A stretch of 64,000 nucleotides of DNA, taken from assembly GCF_021183625.1 (NCBI RefSeq), contig NZ_CP089214.1:4278001-4342000 (forward strand), in the 5' to 3' direction. The position numbers and the translations under genes are program-made. How positions within the stretch are numbered: position 1 is the first letter of the stretch; the number at the start of each line of letters is the position of its first letter. Under the pieces are notes generated by a model, which was not told the origin of the DNA, made no database searches, and saw only the letters and a program-made list of their open reading frames with translations. The DNA is from Nocardia asteroides (GTDB lineage: Bacteria; Actinomycetota; Actinomycetes; Mycobacteriales; Mycobacteriaceae). Below, in pieces: positions 50,499 through 59,604 of this stretch.

Positions 50499-51563
50499 GT
50501 GGATTTCACCAGGGACGAGAGTCAGGACGCGATCGCCGAGGTGGTCGTGAGCCTGCTGGAGCGCAATGCGGCGCGGGACTTCGAGCTGTGGCCGCGGTTG
50601 GTCGATTCCGGCCTGCTCGCGGTGCCGCTGCCGGAGAAGCTCGGCGGCGCGGGCATGGGGCTCGCCGAGGTGTCGGTGCTGCTCACCGAGCTGGCCACCG
50701 ACGCGGTCGCGGTACCGGCGCTGCCGACGCTCGGCTTCGGCGTTGTGCCGCTGCTCGGCGTCCTGCCGGACGAGCTGGCGGAGCGGGTCTTCGGCGCGGT
50801 CGCCGATGGCGCGGTGCTCACCGCCGCGCTGAGCGAGCAGGCGGCGCCGTTCACCGTGAAGCCGGAGAGCAGCGCGGTGACCGAGGGCGGCTCGGTCGTG
50901 CTCACCGGGCACAAGGTCGCCGTTCCGTACGCGGCGGAGGCGCGCTGGCTGCTGATCCCCACCGACGCCGGGGTCGCGCTGGTCGAGGCGGACACCCCCG
51001 GTCTGGAGCTGACCCCGAGCCCGGCCTCCGGCGGCAACCCGGAGGCGACGGTCCGGCTGAGCGGCGTCACCATCCCCGCGGCGCAGTTGCTGCCGCTGCC
51101 GCTGCCGGTGCTGCACCGAGCCGCGGTGGCCGCCATCGGCTCGGTGGCCGACGGGTTGCTGCGCGGCGCGCTCGCGCTCACCGCGGAGCACGTCCGGGTG
51201 CGGCACCAGTTCGGCAGGCCGCTGGCCCAGTTCCAGGCTGTGGCGCAGCAGATCGCCGATCTGTACGTGGTCTCGCGCACCGTCGGCGCCGCCGCGCAGT
51301 CGGCCAACTGGGCGCTGGCCCAGGACGATTCGAGCCCGGAGCACCTGGAGCGGATCGACGACGACCTGGAGGTGCTCGCGTACACGGTCGCCTCCGAGCT
51401 GCCCGCCGCCATGCAGAAGTGTCACCACCTGCACGGCGGGCTCGGCGTGGACATCACCCATCCCATGCACCGCTACTACTCACAGGCCAAGGACCTTGCC
51501 CGCTGGCTCGGCGGCGCGTCCTTCCGTCTCGATCGATTGGGGGCCAGATGTACATCGACCTGA
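50499..51563 (+). CDS. fadE28: Acyl-CoA dehydrogenase FadE28 (ChsE2/ChsE1 heterotetramer subunit)
   Basis: A 354-residue acyl-CoA dehydrogenase of the short type lacking a full set of FAD contacts on its own, as in the alpha2-beta2 sterol enzymes. VRVRHQFGRPLAQFQAVAQQ and CHHLHGGLGVDITHPMHRYY are visible. With its neighbour FadE29 it should form the heterotetramer that introduces the double bond into the last three-carbon side chain (3-oxo-4-pregnene-20-carboxyl-CoA). The GTG start lies 14 bases after fadE34. The end overlaps fadE29 by 16 bases. Confidence 0.88.
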   Translation: MDFTRDESQDAIAEVVVSLLERNAARDFELWPRLVDSGLLAVPLPEKLGGAGMGLAEVSVLLTELATDAVAVPALPTLGFGVVPLLGVLPDELAERVFGAVADGAVLTAALSEQAAPFTVKPESSAVTEGGSVVLTGHKVAVPYAAEARWLLIPTDAGVALVEADTPGLELTPSPASGGNPEATVRLSGVTIPAAQLLPLPLPVLHRAAVAAIGSVADGLLRGALALTAEHVRVRHQFGRPLAQFQAVAQQIADLYVVSRTVGAAAQSANWALAQDDSSPEHLERIDDDLEVLAYTVASELPAAMQKCHHLHGGLGVDITHPMHRYYSQAKDLARWLGGASFRLDRLGARCTST

Positions 51564-52720
51564 CCATCGAGCAACGCAGGCTGCGCGCCGAACTGCGCGC
51601 GTACTTCGCCGATCTGGTGACGCCGCAGGAGCACGCCGAGATGGCGGTGAACCGGCACGGCGACGCCTACCGCGCCGTCGTGCGCCGGATGGGCCGGGAC
51701 GGCCGGCTCGGGGTCGGCTGGCCCAAGGAGTACGGCGGTGGTGGTTTCGGCGCCGTCGAGCAGCAGATCTTCTACAACGAGGCGGTGCGCGCCGACGTGC
51801 CGCTGCCGCTGGTCACGCTGCTCACCGTCGGCCCGACGCTGCAGAGCTACGGCACCGAGGAGCAGAAGCGGAAGTTCCTGCCCGGCATCCTCTCCGGCGA
51901 CATCCACTTCGCCATCGGCTACTCCGAGCCGGACGCGGGCACCGACCTCGCGGCGCTGCGCACCGGCGCGGTCCGCGACGAGGCCACCGGCGACTGGGTC
52001 GTGAACGGCCAGAAGGTCTTCACCACCGGCGCGCACGAGGCCGACTTCATCTGGCTGGCCGCCCGCACCGGCAGCCCGGAGTCGCGGCACCGCGGCATCA
52101 CGATCCTGATCGTCGACACCACCGACCCCGGCTACTCGTGGACGCCGATCATCACCAGCGACGGCGCGCACCACACCAACGCCACCTACTTCGACAATGT
52201 CCGGGTTCCGGCCGGGATGCTGGTCGGCGAGGTGGACCGGGGCTGGAGGCTGATCACCACCCAGCTCAACCACGAGCGGGTCGGGCTCGGGCCGTCCGGC
52301 AAGATCGAGCAGCTCTACGACCGGGTGCGCGAGTGGGCGCGGCCGCGCGGTGTGCTCGGCAAACCGGAGGTGCAGCGCTCGCTGGGCCGGATGCACGCCA
52401 TGGCGCGGCTCAACGAGCTGCTGAACTGGCAGGTCGCGGCCTCCGCCGACCGGGCGGACGCGGACCCCAACGACGTGATCGCCGACGCCTCGGCCACCAA
52501 GGTGTACTCCACCGAGGCGCTGCAGGAGGCGGGCAGGCTGGCCGAGGAGATCGTCGGCTGCCACGGCGACCCGGCCGAGCCGGAGACCGCCGAGCTGCTC
52601 AGCTGGCTGGATCGGCGGACCAAACAGAACCTGGTGGTGACCTTCGGCGGTGGCGTCAACGAGGTCATGCGCGAACTCGTCGCCTCCTCGGGGCTGAAAC
52701 TACCCCGGGTACCCCGGTAA
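51548..52720 (+). CDS. fadE29: Acyl-CoA dehydrogenase FadE29
   Basis: A 390-residue acyl-CoA dehydrogenase with the full N-terminal and middle domains (GWPKEYGGGGFGAVEQQIF, FAIGYSEPDAGTDLAAL, NGQKVFTTGA) but an atypical C-terminus. This is the complementary partner of FadE28 in the sterol side-chain enzyme. ATG 51548 gives the family start MYIDLTIEQRRLRAEL. Operon order fadE28-fadE29-chsH2-chsH1-ltp2 equals the mycobacterial igr operon without cyp125. Confidence 0.92.
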   Translation: MYIDLTIEQRRLRAELRAYFADLVTPQEHAEMAVNRHGDAYRAVVRRMGRDGRLGVGWPKEYGGGGFGAVEQQIFYNEAVRADVPLPLVTLLTVGPTLQSYGTEEQKRKFLPGILSGDIHFAIGYSEPDAGTDLAALRTGAVRDEATGDWVVNGQKVFTTGAHEADFIWLAARTGSPESRHRGITILIVDTTDPGYSWTPIITSDGAHHTNATYFDNVRVPAGMLVGEVDRGWRLITTQLNHERVGLGPSGKIEQLYDRVREWARPRGVLGKPEVQRSLGRMHAMARLNELLNWQVAASADRADADPNDVIADASATKVYSTEALQEAGRLAEEIVGCHGDPAEPETAELLSWLDRRTKQNLVVTFGGGVNEVMRELVASSGLKLPRVPR

Positions 52721-52734
52721 CGAAGGGAAGCTGC

Positions 52735-53661
52735 GTGAGTACTCCGGAGGCAATCCGTGCCGCCGCCGAGGAGATCAGGGCCAGGGGCGAGTCGTCGCCG
52801 CGGGCCGGGCGCGACCCGGTGAACCGGCCCATGATCAACAACTGGGTCGAGGCGCTCGGCGACCGCAACCCGATCTACGTCGACGACGAGGCCGCCCGCG
52901 CCGCCGGGCACCCCGGCATCGTCGCCCCGCCCGCCATGGCCCAGGTCTGGACCATGCTCGGGCTGACCGGCGACCGCCCGGCCGACGACCCGATGACGGC
53001 CACCAACGAACTGCTCGACGCCGCCGGCTTCACCTCCGTCGTCGCCACCAACTGTGAGCAGACCTACCACCGCTACCTGGTCCCCGGCGAGCAGGTGACC
53101 GTCACCAGCAGGCTGGACGAGGTGGTCGGCCCGAAGCGCACCGGGCTCGGCGACGGCTGGTTCCTCACCTACACCATCACCTGGCGGGTGGGGGACGAGG
53201 TCGTCACCGAAATGCTGTGGCGGCTGCTGAAATTCGCGCCGGGAGCGGCGAAACCGGCCGCGGACAAGGGGCAGCGGGTGAAGCCGCTGGTCTCCCAGGA
53301 CACCGAGTTCTTCTGGGCCGGGACGAAGGCGGGGGAGCTGCGGATCCAGCGCAAGCCGGACGGCACGCTCCAGCACCCGCCGATCCCGGCTATCTGGCAG
53401 GACAAGACCGAACCGGTCGACTACGTGGTGGCGAGTGGCCGCGGCACGGTGTTCAGCTACGTCGTGCACCACGCGCCCAAGGTGCCCGGCCGGACGCTGC
53501 CCTTCGTGGTGGCGCTGGTCGAGCTGGAGGAAGGGGTGCGGATGCTCGGCGAACTGCGCGGTATCGAACCGGATCAGGTGACCGTTGACCTGAAGGTCGA
53601 GGCGGGCTTCGAGCAGCTCGACGACGACACGGTGCTCCCCTTCTGGCAGGTGCGCGCATGA
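52735..53661 (+). CDS. chsH2: MaoC/DUF35 hybrid hydratase subunit ChsH2
   Basis: A 308-residue protein. The N-terminal hot-dog (MaoC-like) domain spans about 10-175 (INNWVEALGDRNPIYVDDEAA, HPGIVAPPAMAQVW). The C-terminal DUF35 OB-fold spans about 185-305 (ELRIQRKPDGTLQHPPIPA, VDYVVASGRGTVFSYVVHH). In mycobacteria ChsH1-ChsH2 hydrates the side-chain enoyl-CoA and the DUF35 part docks Ltp2. No CxxC zinc-ribbon pair is visible in the DUF35 part. AAGGGAAG precedes GTG 52735. Confidence 0.92.
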   Translation: MSTPEAIRAAAEEIRARGESSPRAGRDPVNRPMINNWVEALGDRNPIYVDDEAARAAGHPGIVAPPAMAQVWTMLGLTGDRPADDPMTATNELLDAAGFTSVVATNCEQTYHRYLVPGEQVTVTSRLDEVVGPKRTGLGDGWFLTYTITWRVGDEVVTEMLWRLLKFAPGAAKPAADKGQRVKPLVSQDTEFFWAGTKAGELRIQRKPDGTLQHPPIPAIWQDKTEPVDYVVASGRGTVFSYVVHHAPKVPGRTLPFVVALVELEEGVRMLGELRGIEPDQVTVDLKVEAGFEQLDDDTVLPFWQVRA

Positions 53662-53733
53662 GCGAGTCAGGCACGGTAGCGGAGCGTGGGCACGGGGGGC
53701 CCTCGCTCATGCGCGATGGACACAGCGTGAGCG
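53658..53733 (+). repeat. Junction element copy A (chsH2/chsH1)
   Basis: 76 bases bounded by ATGAGCG and GTGAGCG. It is about 80% alike to copy B at 54119-54200, sharing the stretches GGGCCCTCG and GGACACAGC. It adds 23 in-frame codons before the homologous start of chsH1. Confidence 0.75.
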
Positions 53734-54122
53734 TCGAGGTCGGCACGGTGCTGCCGGAGCTGGCGATCCACGCCGACCCCACCTTCGTGATCAGCACCGC
53801 GCTCGCCACCCGCGATTTCCAGGACGTGCACCACGACCGGGACAAGGCGGTGGCGCGCGGTTCGAAGGACATCTTCGTCAACATCCTCACCGACACCGGG
53901 CTGGTGCAGCGCTTCGTCACCGACTGGGCCGGGCCGGACGCCATCGTTCGCTCGATCAAGCTGCGGCTCGGCGTCCCGCTGTACGCGGGCGACACCCTGA
54001 CCCTGCGCGGCGAGGTGACCGCGATCGACGGCGACGACGTGCACCTCGCGGTCACCGGCAGTGACAGCCTCGGTGACCACATCACAGCGAAAGTCGTCAT
54101 CACGAAACGAGATTCGGCATGA
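53727..54122 (+). CDS. chsH1: MaoC-like enoyl-CoA hydratase subunit ChsH1
   Basis: A 131-residue hot-dog hydratase, the catalytic partner of ChsH2. TALATRDFQDVHHDRDKAV holds the catalytic Asp/His, and SKDIFVNILTDTGLVQRFV is family-typical. GTG 53727 (VSVEVGTVLPEL) matches the length of mycobacterial ChsH1. An in-frame ATG at 53658 overlaps the chsH2 stop and would add 23 residues (MSESGTVAERG...) encoded by the junction element; which start is used is unresolved. It ends at the second copy of that element. Confidence 0.9.
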   Translation: MSVEVGTVLPELAIHADPTFVISTALATRDFQDVHHDRDKAVARGSKDIFVNILTDTGLVQRFVTDWAGPDAIVRSIKLRLGVPLYAGDTLTLRGEVTAIDGDDVHLAVTGSDSLGDHITAKVVITKRDSA

Positions 54123-54200
54123 GCGAGTCGGGCCCGGAGGCGGGAGCGCAGCGTAGCCACGGAGGGCCCTCGTCCATGCCCGGAGGACACAGCATGAGCG
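54119..54200 (+). repeat. Junction element copy B (chsH1/ltp2)
   Basis: 82 bases bounded by ATGAGCG at both ends. It contains GGAGGACACAGC directly before the inner ATG, a good ribosome site. It is homologous to copy A with a few short length differences. Confidence 0.75.
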
Positions 54201-55366
54201 GCTTGTCCGGGAAGGCCGCGATCGCGGGGATCGGCGCCACCGACTTCTCCAAGGAGTCCGGCCGCAGCGAGCTGCGCTTGGCCGCCGAGGCGGTGACCGC
54301 CGCGCTCGCCGACGCCGGGCTCACCCCCGCCGACGTCGACGGCCTCACCACCTTCACCATGGACACCAACCTGCAGGTGGCGGTGGCGCGGACGGTCGGA
54401 ATCCCGCGGCTCACCTTCTTCAGCCACATCGGCTACGGCGGCGGCGCGGCCTGCGCCACCGTGCAGCAGGCGGCCATGGCGGTGGCGACCGGGGTGGCCG
54501 ACGTGGTGGTCGCGTACCGGGCCTTCAACGAGCGCTCGGTGTCGCGATTCGGGCAGTTCTCCAGCTCGCTGGCGGCGGCGCCGACCTCGTCCGGGATCGA
54601 CGCCGGGTGGTCGTACCCGCACGGGTTGGGCACCCCGGCGGCGCAGGTCGCCATGGTGGCGCGGCGCTACATGCACGTATACGGGGCGACCAGCGCGGAC
54701 TTCGGGCGGGTCGCGGTGGCCGACCGCAAGCACGCGGCGGTGAACCCGAACGCCTTCTTCCACGGCAAGCCGATCACGCTGGACGACCACCAGAACTCGC
54801 GCTGGATCGCCGAGCCGCTGCACCTGCTCGACTGCTGCCAGGAATCGGACGGCGGGGTCGCGCTGGTGATCGTCAGCGCCGAGCGGGCCAAGACGCTGCC
54901 CAACCCGGCCGCGGTGATCACCGCCGCCGCCCAGGGGAGCGGCGCCGACCAGTACGTGATGACCAGCTACTACCGGGACGCGCTCACCGGGCTGCCGGAG
55001 ATGGGGCTGGTCGGCGACCAGCTCTGGGCGCAGAGCGGGCTTCGCCCGGACGATATCCAGACGGCAGTGCTCTACGACCACTTCACGCCGTTCGTGCTCA
55101 TGCAGCTGGAGGAGCTGGGGTTCTGCGGGCGCGGGGAGGCGCGGGACTTCATCGCCGACGGTGCGATCGAGCTCGGCGGGCGGTTGCCGTTGAACACCCA
55201 CGGTGGGCAGCTCGGGGAGGCGTACATCCACGGGATGAACGGCATCGCCGAGGGGGTCAGGCAGTTGCGCGGCACCTCGGTGAACCAGGTGCGGGACGTG
55301 CGGAACGTCCTGGTCACCGCTGGTACAGGGGTACCGACCTCGGGGCTGATCCTCAGCGCGGCGTGA
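54194..55366 (+). CDS. ltp2: Sterol side-chain retro-aldolase Ltp2
   Basis: A 390-residue thiolase-fold (SCP-x type) protein lacking the normal thiolase cysteine chemistry. Together with the ChsH2 DUF35 domain it releases the three-carbon side chain to give the C17 ketone. AAIAGIGATDFSKESGRSEL, GGGAACATVQQAAMAVATGVA, YMHVYGATSADFG and LNTHGGQLGEAYIHGMNG are family features. ATG 54194 is chosen because GGAGGA lies 6 bases upstream and the product matches mycobacterial Ltp2; ATG 54119 would add 25 residues from the junction element. Last gene of the operon. Confidence 0.92.
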   Translation: MSGLSGKAAIAGIGATDFSKESGRSELRLAAEAVTAALADAGLTPADVDGLTTFTMDTNLQVAVARTVGIPRLTFFSHIGYGGGAACATVQQAAMAVATGVADVVVAYRAFNERSVSRFGQFSSSLAAAPTSSGIDAGWSYPHGLGTPAAQVAMVARRYMHVYGATSADFGRVAVADRKHAAVNPNAFFHGKPITLDDHQNSRWIAEPLHLLDCCQESDGGVALVIVSAERAKTLPNPAAVITAAAQGSGADQYVMTSYYRDALTGLPEMGLVGDQLWAQSGLRPDDIQTAVLYDHFTPFVLMQLEELGFCGRGEARDFIADGAIELGGRLPLNTHGGQLGEAYIHGMNGIAEGVRQLRGTSVNQVRDVRNVLVTAGTGVPTSGLILSAA

Positions 55367-55467
55367 GCGGGATCCGGTCCGGGGCGGGAGGCCCGTCCGC
55401 GACGGCACGCGATCCGCTGGCACGCTGAGTCCGGCGCGCACATCGGGCGCCGGAGAGGAGCACCCCC

Positions 55468-55905
55468 GTGATCACCCGGCACCTGGTCGACGTGCACGTC
55501 CTGCTCACGAGGCAGGACGAGATCCTGCTCAGCCTGCGCCGCAGCGGCGACGAGTTCGACGCCCGCTGGCACCTGCCCGCGGGCAAACTCGAGGCGGGCG
55601 AGCCCGCAGCGCGCGGCGCGGCCAGGGAGGCGGCCGAGGAGACCGGGGTCGAGATCGACCCCGCGGACCTGCGCCTGGTGCACACCGCGCACGTGGTGAG
55701 CCCGACCAGGGATTCCCGGCTCGGCCTCTTCTTCCACACCGAACGCTGGTCCGGCACCCCGGAGAACCGCGAACCGGACAAGAGCTACGAACTCCGCTGG
55801 TTCCCGCTCGACGCCCTCCCGGCGGACCTCATCCGCTACCCGGCGCTCGGCATCGCCGGCTGGCGCGCAGGCGTTCCCTACAGCGAATTCGGCTGGGCGG
55901 AGTAG
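55468..55905 (+). CDS. NUDIX hydrolase
   Basis: A 145-residue NUDIX protein with a complete box beginning at Gly39 (GKLEAGEPAARGAA followed by REAAEETGV). Metal-binding glutamates are present, so it should hydrolyse a nucleoside diphosphate linked to another group; the substrate cannot be read from sequence. GAGAGGAG precedes the GTG. No functional tie to the sterol operon 100 bases upstream is apparent. Confidence 0.92.
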   Translation: MITRHLVDVHVLLTRQDEILLSLRRSGDEFDARWHLPAGKLEAGEPAARGAAREAAEETGVEIDPADLRLVHTAHVVSPTRDSRLGLFFHTERWSGTPENREPDKSYELRWFPLDALPADLIRYPALGIAGWRAGVPYSEFGWAE

Positions 55906-56024
55906 CGGTCCGCGGGTCGGCGCCCGCGCGAGCGGCTCCGGCCGCGCGCCGGTCGGCTCTACCCGGTGTGCATCTGCTCACGACCGCAACGGGCAGCCGC
56001 CCCGATGCGTTAGAACCGGAAGCG

Positions 56025-56972
56025 ATGTCCGAACCAACGCTCGACCCCGCGCAACGTGCGGCCGCCGACGCCCTCGCCGCCCTGCTGGACCGCCGCGGCC
56101 GGGTCCGCAAACCGGGCGGCCCACGCCCGGCAGGCGTCTACCTGCACGGCCGCCCCGGCCGCGGCAAGACCATGCTCATGGACCGCTTCTTCGCCGTCAC
56201 CTCCTCGAAGCACAAGGCGCGGATGCACTTCCACCGCTTCTTCGCCGAGCTGAGCGCCGCCGTCCGGATCACCGGCTCCATGCGCACCGCGGTCGACATG
56301 GTGGTCGGCGACGTCGACCTGCTCTGCTTCGACGAGTTCCACGTGGACGACGTCGGTGACGGCATGCTCATCGCCCGCCTGCTCGACGTGCTCTTCACCC
56401 GACGCGTCCTGGTAATCGTCACAGCGAACCAGCCCCCGGCCGAACTGCTGCCGGATCCGATTTTCCACGAGGGCTTCGAGCCGACCATCGCGCTCATCAC
56501 CGAACGCCTCACCGTGCTCGCCGTGGACGGCCCGCGCGACTACCGCTCCGGCGGCGGGCGCGGCACCGGCGGATTCGCCGGCGGCAGCTACCTCGTCACC
56601 GGTGTCCTGCCCGAACTGCCGCCGCCCGGCCGCCCGCTCCGCCGCGCCCTGCGCCCGGTCCCCACCGACGACGGCGTCGCCCTGACCTTCACCGCTGTCT
56701 GCGGCGATGCCGGTGCCGCCGCCGACTACCTCGCCCTGGTCGCGGCCCATCCGCGCATCACGCTCACCGGCGTCCCCCCGCTGCGCCTGGTGCCGCCGAC
56801 CTGGTCCGCGCGCCTGGTCACCTTCGTCGACGTGCTGCACGACGCGGGCGCGCAGCTGACCGTCGAGGCGACCGTCCCGCCCGCCGAACTCGCCGCGGAC
56901 GCCGGTCCGATCCCCGGCCTGGCCCGCATGCTCAGCAGACTCGGCGAACTGACACCTGTTCCTGCCTCCTGA
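56025..56972 (+). CDS. zapE: AFG1/ZapE-type ATPase
   Basis: A 315-residue AAA-like ATPase of the AFG1/ZapE family. Walker A is HGRPGRGKTMLMD (42-49 core), the arginine-containing MHFHRFF follows, Walker B is LLCFDEFHVDDVGDG, and sensor 1 is VIVTANQPP. E. coli ZapE acts at the division ring; mitochondrial AFG1 in protein quality control. The actinobacterial role is unknown. ATG 56025 follows GGAAG; a GTG at 55968 is possible but adds non-conserved residues. Confidence 0.87.
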   Translation: MSEPTLDPAQRAAADALAALLDRRGRVRKPGGPRPAGVYLHGRPGRGKTMLMDRFFAVTSSKHKARMHFHRFFAELSAAVRITGSMRTAVDMVVGDVDLLCFDEFHVDDVGDGMLIARLLDVLFTRRVLVIVTANQPPAELLPDPIFHEGFEPTIALITERLTVLAVDGPRDYRSGGGRGTGGFAGGSYLVTGVLPELPPPGRPLRRALRPVPTDDGVALTFTAVCGDAGAAADYLALVAAHPRITLTGVPPLRLVPPTWSARLVTFVDVLHDAGAQLTVEATVPPAELAADAGPIPGLARMLSRLGELTPVPAS

Positions 56973-57156
56973 GACTGTGGAGTGAGATTCCACAGAAGAC
57001 GCCGGTGCGGTTTGTGGCCGAACCCGACCAGTCTGCAAGATCGCTGGTGAGAGCGGTTTGTGCGCCCTCCGGATGTCACCGATTCGGGCTCGAGCGGACC
57101 ACTCGGCATGTAACTATGTGGGCGAATTCGGTGTGATCGGGGTTGGTGAACTGAAC

Positions 57157-58110
57157 GTGGCAAGGGCGCGAGCGCCGATCGCACGCGTGGTCGTATCGAT
57201 CGCGCTGCTCTGCTGTACCGTCGTCGCGCTCCGCGGCCACCTGCCGGGTGCCGAGGCGGCGCGTCCGCCGGAGCCAGGCGCGCCGTCGGCGCTCACCCTC
57301 GCGCTCATGCCGGTGCTGCTCACCGTCTCGGTGGTGATCCTGACCGCCGGGGTGATCGCCTCCAGGCACCGGCTGCCGCTCGCCGTGCCCGAGCCCGAGC
57401 GCGACGAGGAGCGCGAGCTCGGCAAGCTGGGGCCGATCGGGGTGCTCGTGGTCGCCGGGCTGGCGCTGCTCGCCATGTCGCTCGCGGTCGGATCGGTGGC
57501 CTACCTGCTGCGTGCCACCGCGCCGGAGGAGGAGCCGGGCCCCGTCGTGCTGCCGCCGTCGCCGACCGGCACCGCCCCGCTCACCACCGACGCCCCGCCC
57601 CCCGACCCCGGCTCGGCACCGCTCGGCCTGGACGGCACCGCGCTGCTGCTCACCGCCGTCACCGCCGCCGTGCTGCTCGGCGCCGCGCTGATCGGGCTGA
57701 TCGTGGTGCTCTTCTCCGGTCCGCAGGCCCGCAGGCGGGTGCTCGTGGCGCCGCCGGAGCCGGAGACCTCGAGCACCATCGACTCGCTGGCCCGCGCCGC
57801 CGAGCTGGGGCTGGCCGCCATGAACGCCCCCGGCCAGGACGCCCGCACCGCCATCATCGCCTGCTACGTGGCGATGGAGCGCGGCCTCTCCGCCGACCGC
57901 GCCGCCGCCCCGCTCGCCTCCGACACCCCCATGGAGGTGCTGGCGCGCGCCTTCGAGCACGGCGCGCTGCGCGACGCGTCGGCCCGCGAACTGGTCGCCA
58001 TGTTCGAGGAGGCGCGGTTCAGCCCGCACTCCATGCTGGAGTGGCAGCGCATGCGCGCCGAGCAGCTGCTCCGGGTCGTCCTGGCCGACCTGCAGGGGGA
58101 GATGGCATGA
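57157..58110 (+). CDS. DUF4129 domain-containing membrane protein
   Basis: A 317-residue protein with three to four helices (about 6-22, 45-65, 92-115, 162-186), a Pro/Thr-rich extracytoplasmic loop (118-150) and a C-terminal cytoplasmic DUF4129 domain (ARTAIIACYVAMERGLSADR, EVLARAFEHGALRDASARELVAMFEEARFS). DUF4129 is regularly found with MoxR and DUF58. GTG 57157 is chosen for the GGTGA ribosome site 7 bases upstream; GTG 57133 is an alternative. First of five genes with short overlaps. Confidence 0.82.
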   Translation: MARARAPIARVVVSIALLCCTVVALRGHLPGAEAARPPEPGAPSALTLALMPVLLTVSVVILTAGVIASRHRLPLAVPEPERDEERELGKLGPIGVLVVAGLALLAMSLAVGSVAYLLRATAPEEEPGPVVLPPSPTGTAPLTTDAPPPDPGSAPLGLDGTALLLTAVTAAVLLGAALIGLIVVLFSGPQARRRVLVAPPEPETSSTIDSLARAAELGLAAMNAPGQDARTAIIACYVAMERGLSADRAAAPLASDTPMEVLARAFEHGALRDASARELVAMFEEARFSPHSMLEWQRMRAEQLLRVVLADLQGEMA

Positions 58111-58610
58111 ACCGTGCTGGTGCGGTGGCGGCGGGCGCGGCCCTCGTGCTCGTCACCGAGCTGATCGCCTTCCGGGTCGCGCGTGAGCCGGCGCTGATCG
58201 TCGCGGCGGTGCCGCTGGCGCTGGTGCTGTGGATGCTGGCCAGGTGGTGGCTGAGCGAGCGGCCGCCGTTCAGCGAGCCGGAGCTGCCGCCCTCCGACAT
58301 GGAGAACGGCCCGGCCGAGATGCTGGAGCGCTGGCACGCGCGGGCGGCCGTGCTCGCCGACCGCGCCGACGGGACAAGGGCCGACTGGGACAAGCACCTG
58401 CGTCCCATGCTGGCGAAGGAGTTCGAACTCTCCACCGGGCTGCGGATCGCCAAGAACCGGAGAGCCACCGAGGCTGCGGGATTGCAGCAGTTCGGTCCGG
58501 AGCTGTGGCGATGGGTGGACCCGACCGATTCGGCGACTCGCGACCATGTCGGTCGCGCGCCGGGGCGGGCGGCGCTGGACGAGATCCTGCGCCGATTGCA
58601 GCGGTTGTGA
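58107..58610 (+). CDS. Hypothetical membrane protein of the MoxR operon
   Basis: A 167-residue protein with two N-terminal helices (about 5-22 and 29-46) and a soluble C-terminal part (AEMLERWHARAAVLADRADGT, DWDKHLRPMLAKEFELSTGLR). I recognise only its operon context. The start ATGA overlaps the DUF4129 stop by 4 bases; moxR begins 31 bases after it. Confidence 0.8.
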   Translation: MNRAGAVAAGAALVLVTELIAFRVAREPALIVAAVPLALVLWMLARWWLSERPPFSEPELPPSDMENGPAEMLERWHARAAVLADRADGTRADWDKHLRPMLAKEFELSTGLRIAKNRRATEAAGLQQFGPELWRWVDPTDSATRDHVGRAPGRAALDEILRRLQRL

Positions 58611-58641
58611 CAATGGGGTCGAGGGAAATGCGGGTGTTCAC

Positions 58642-59600
<959 letters not shown>

Positions 59601-59604
<4 letters not shown>

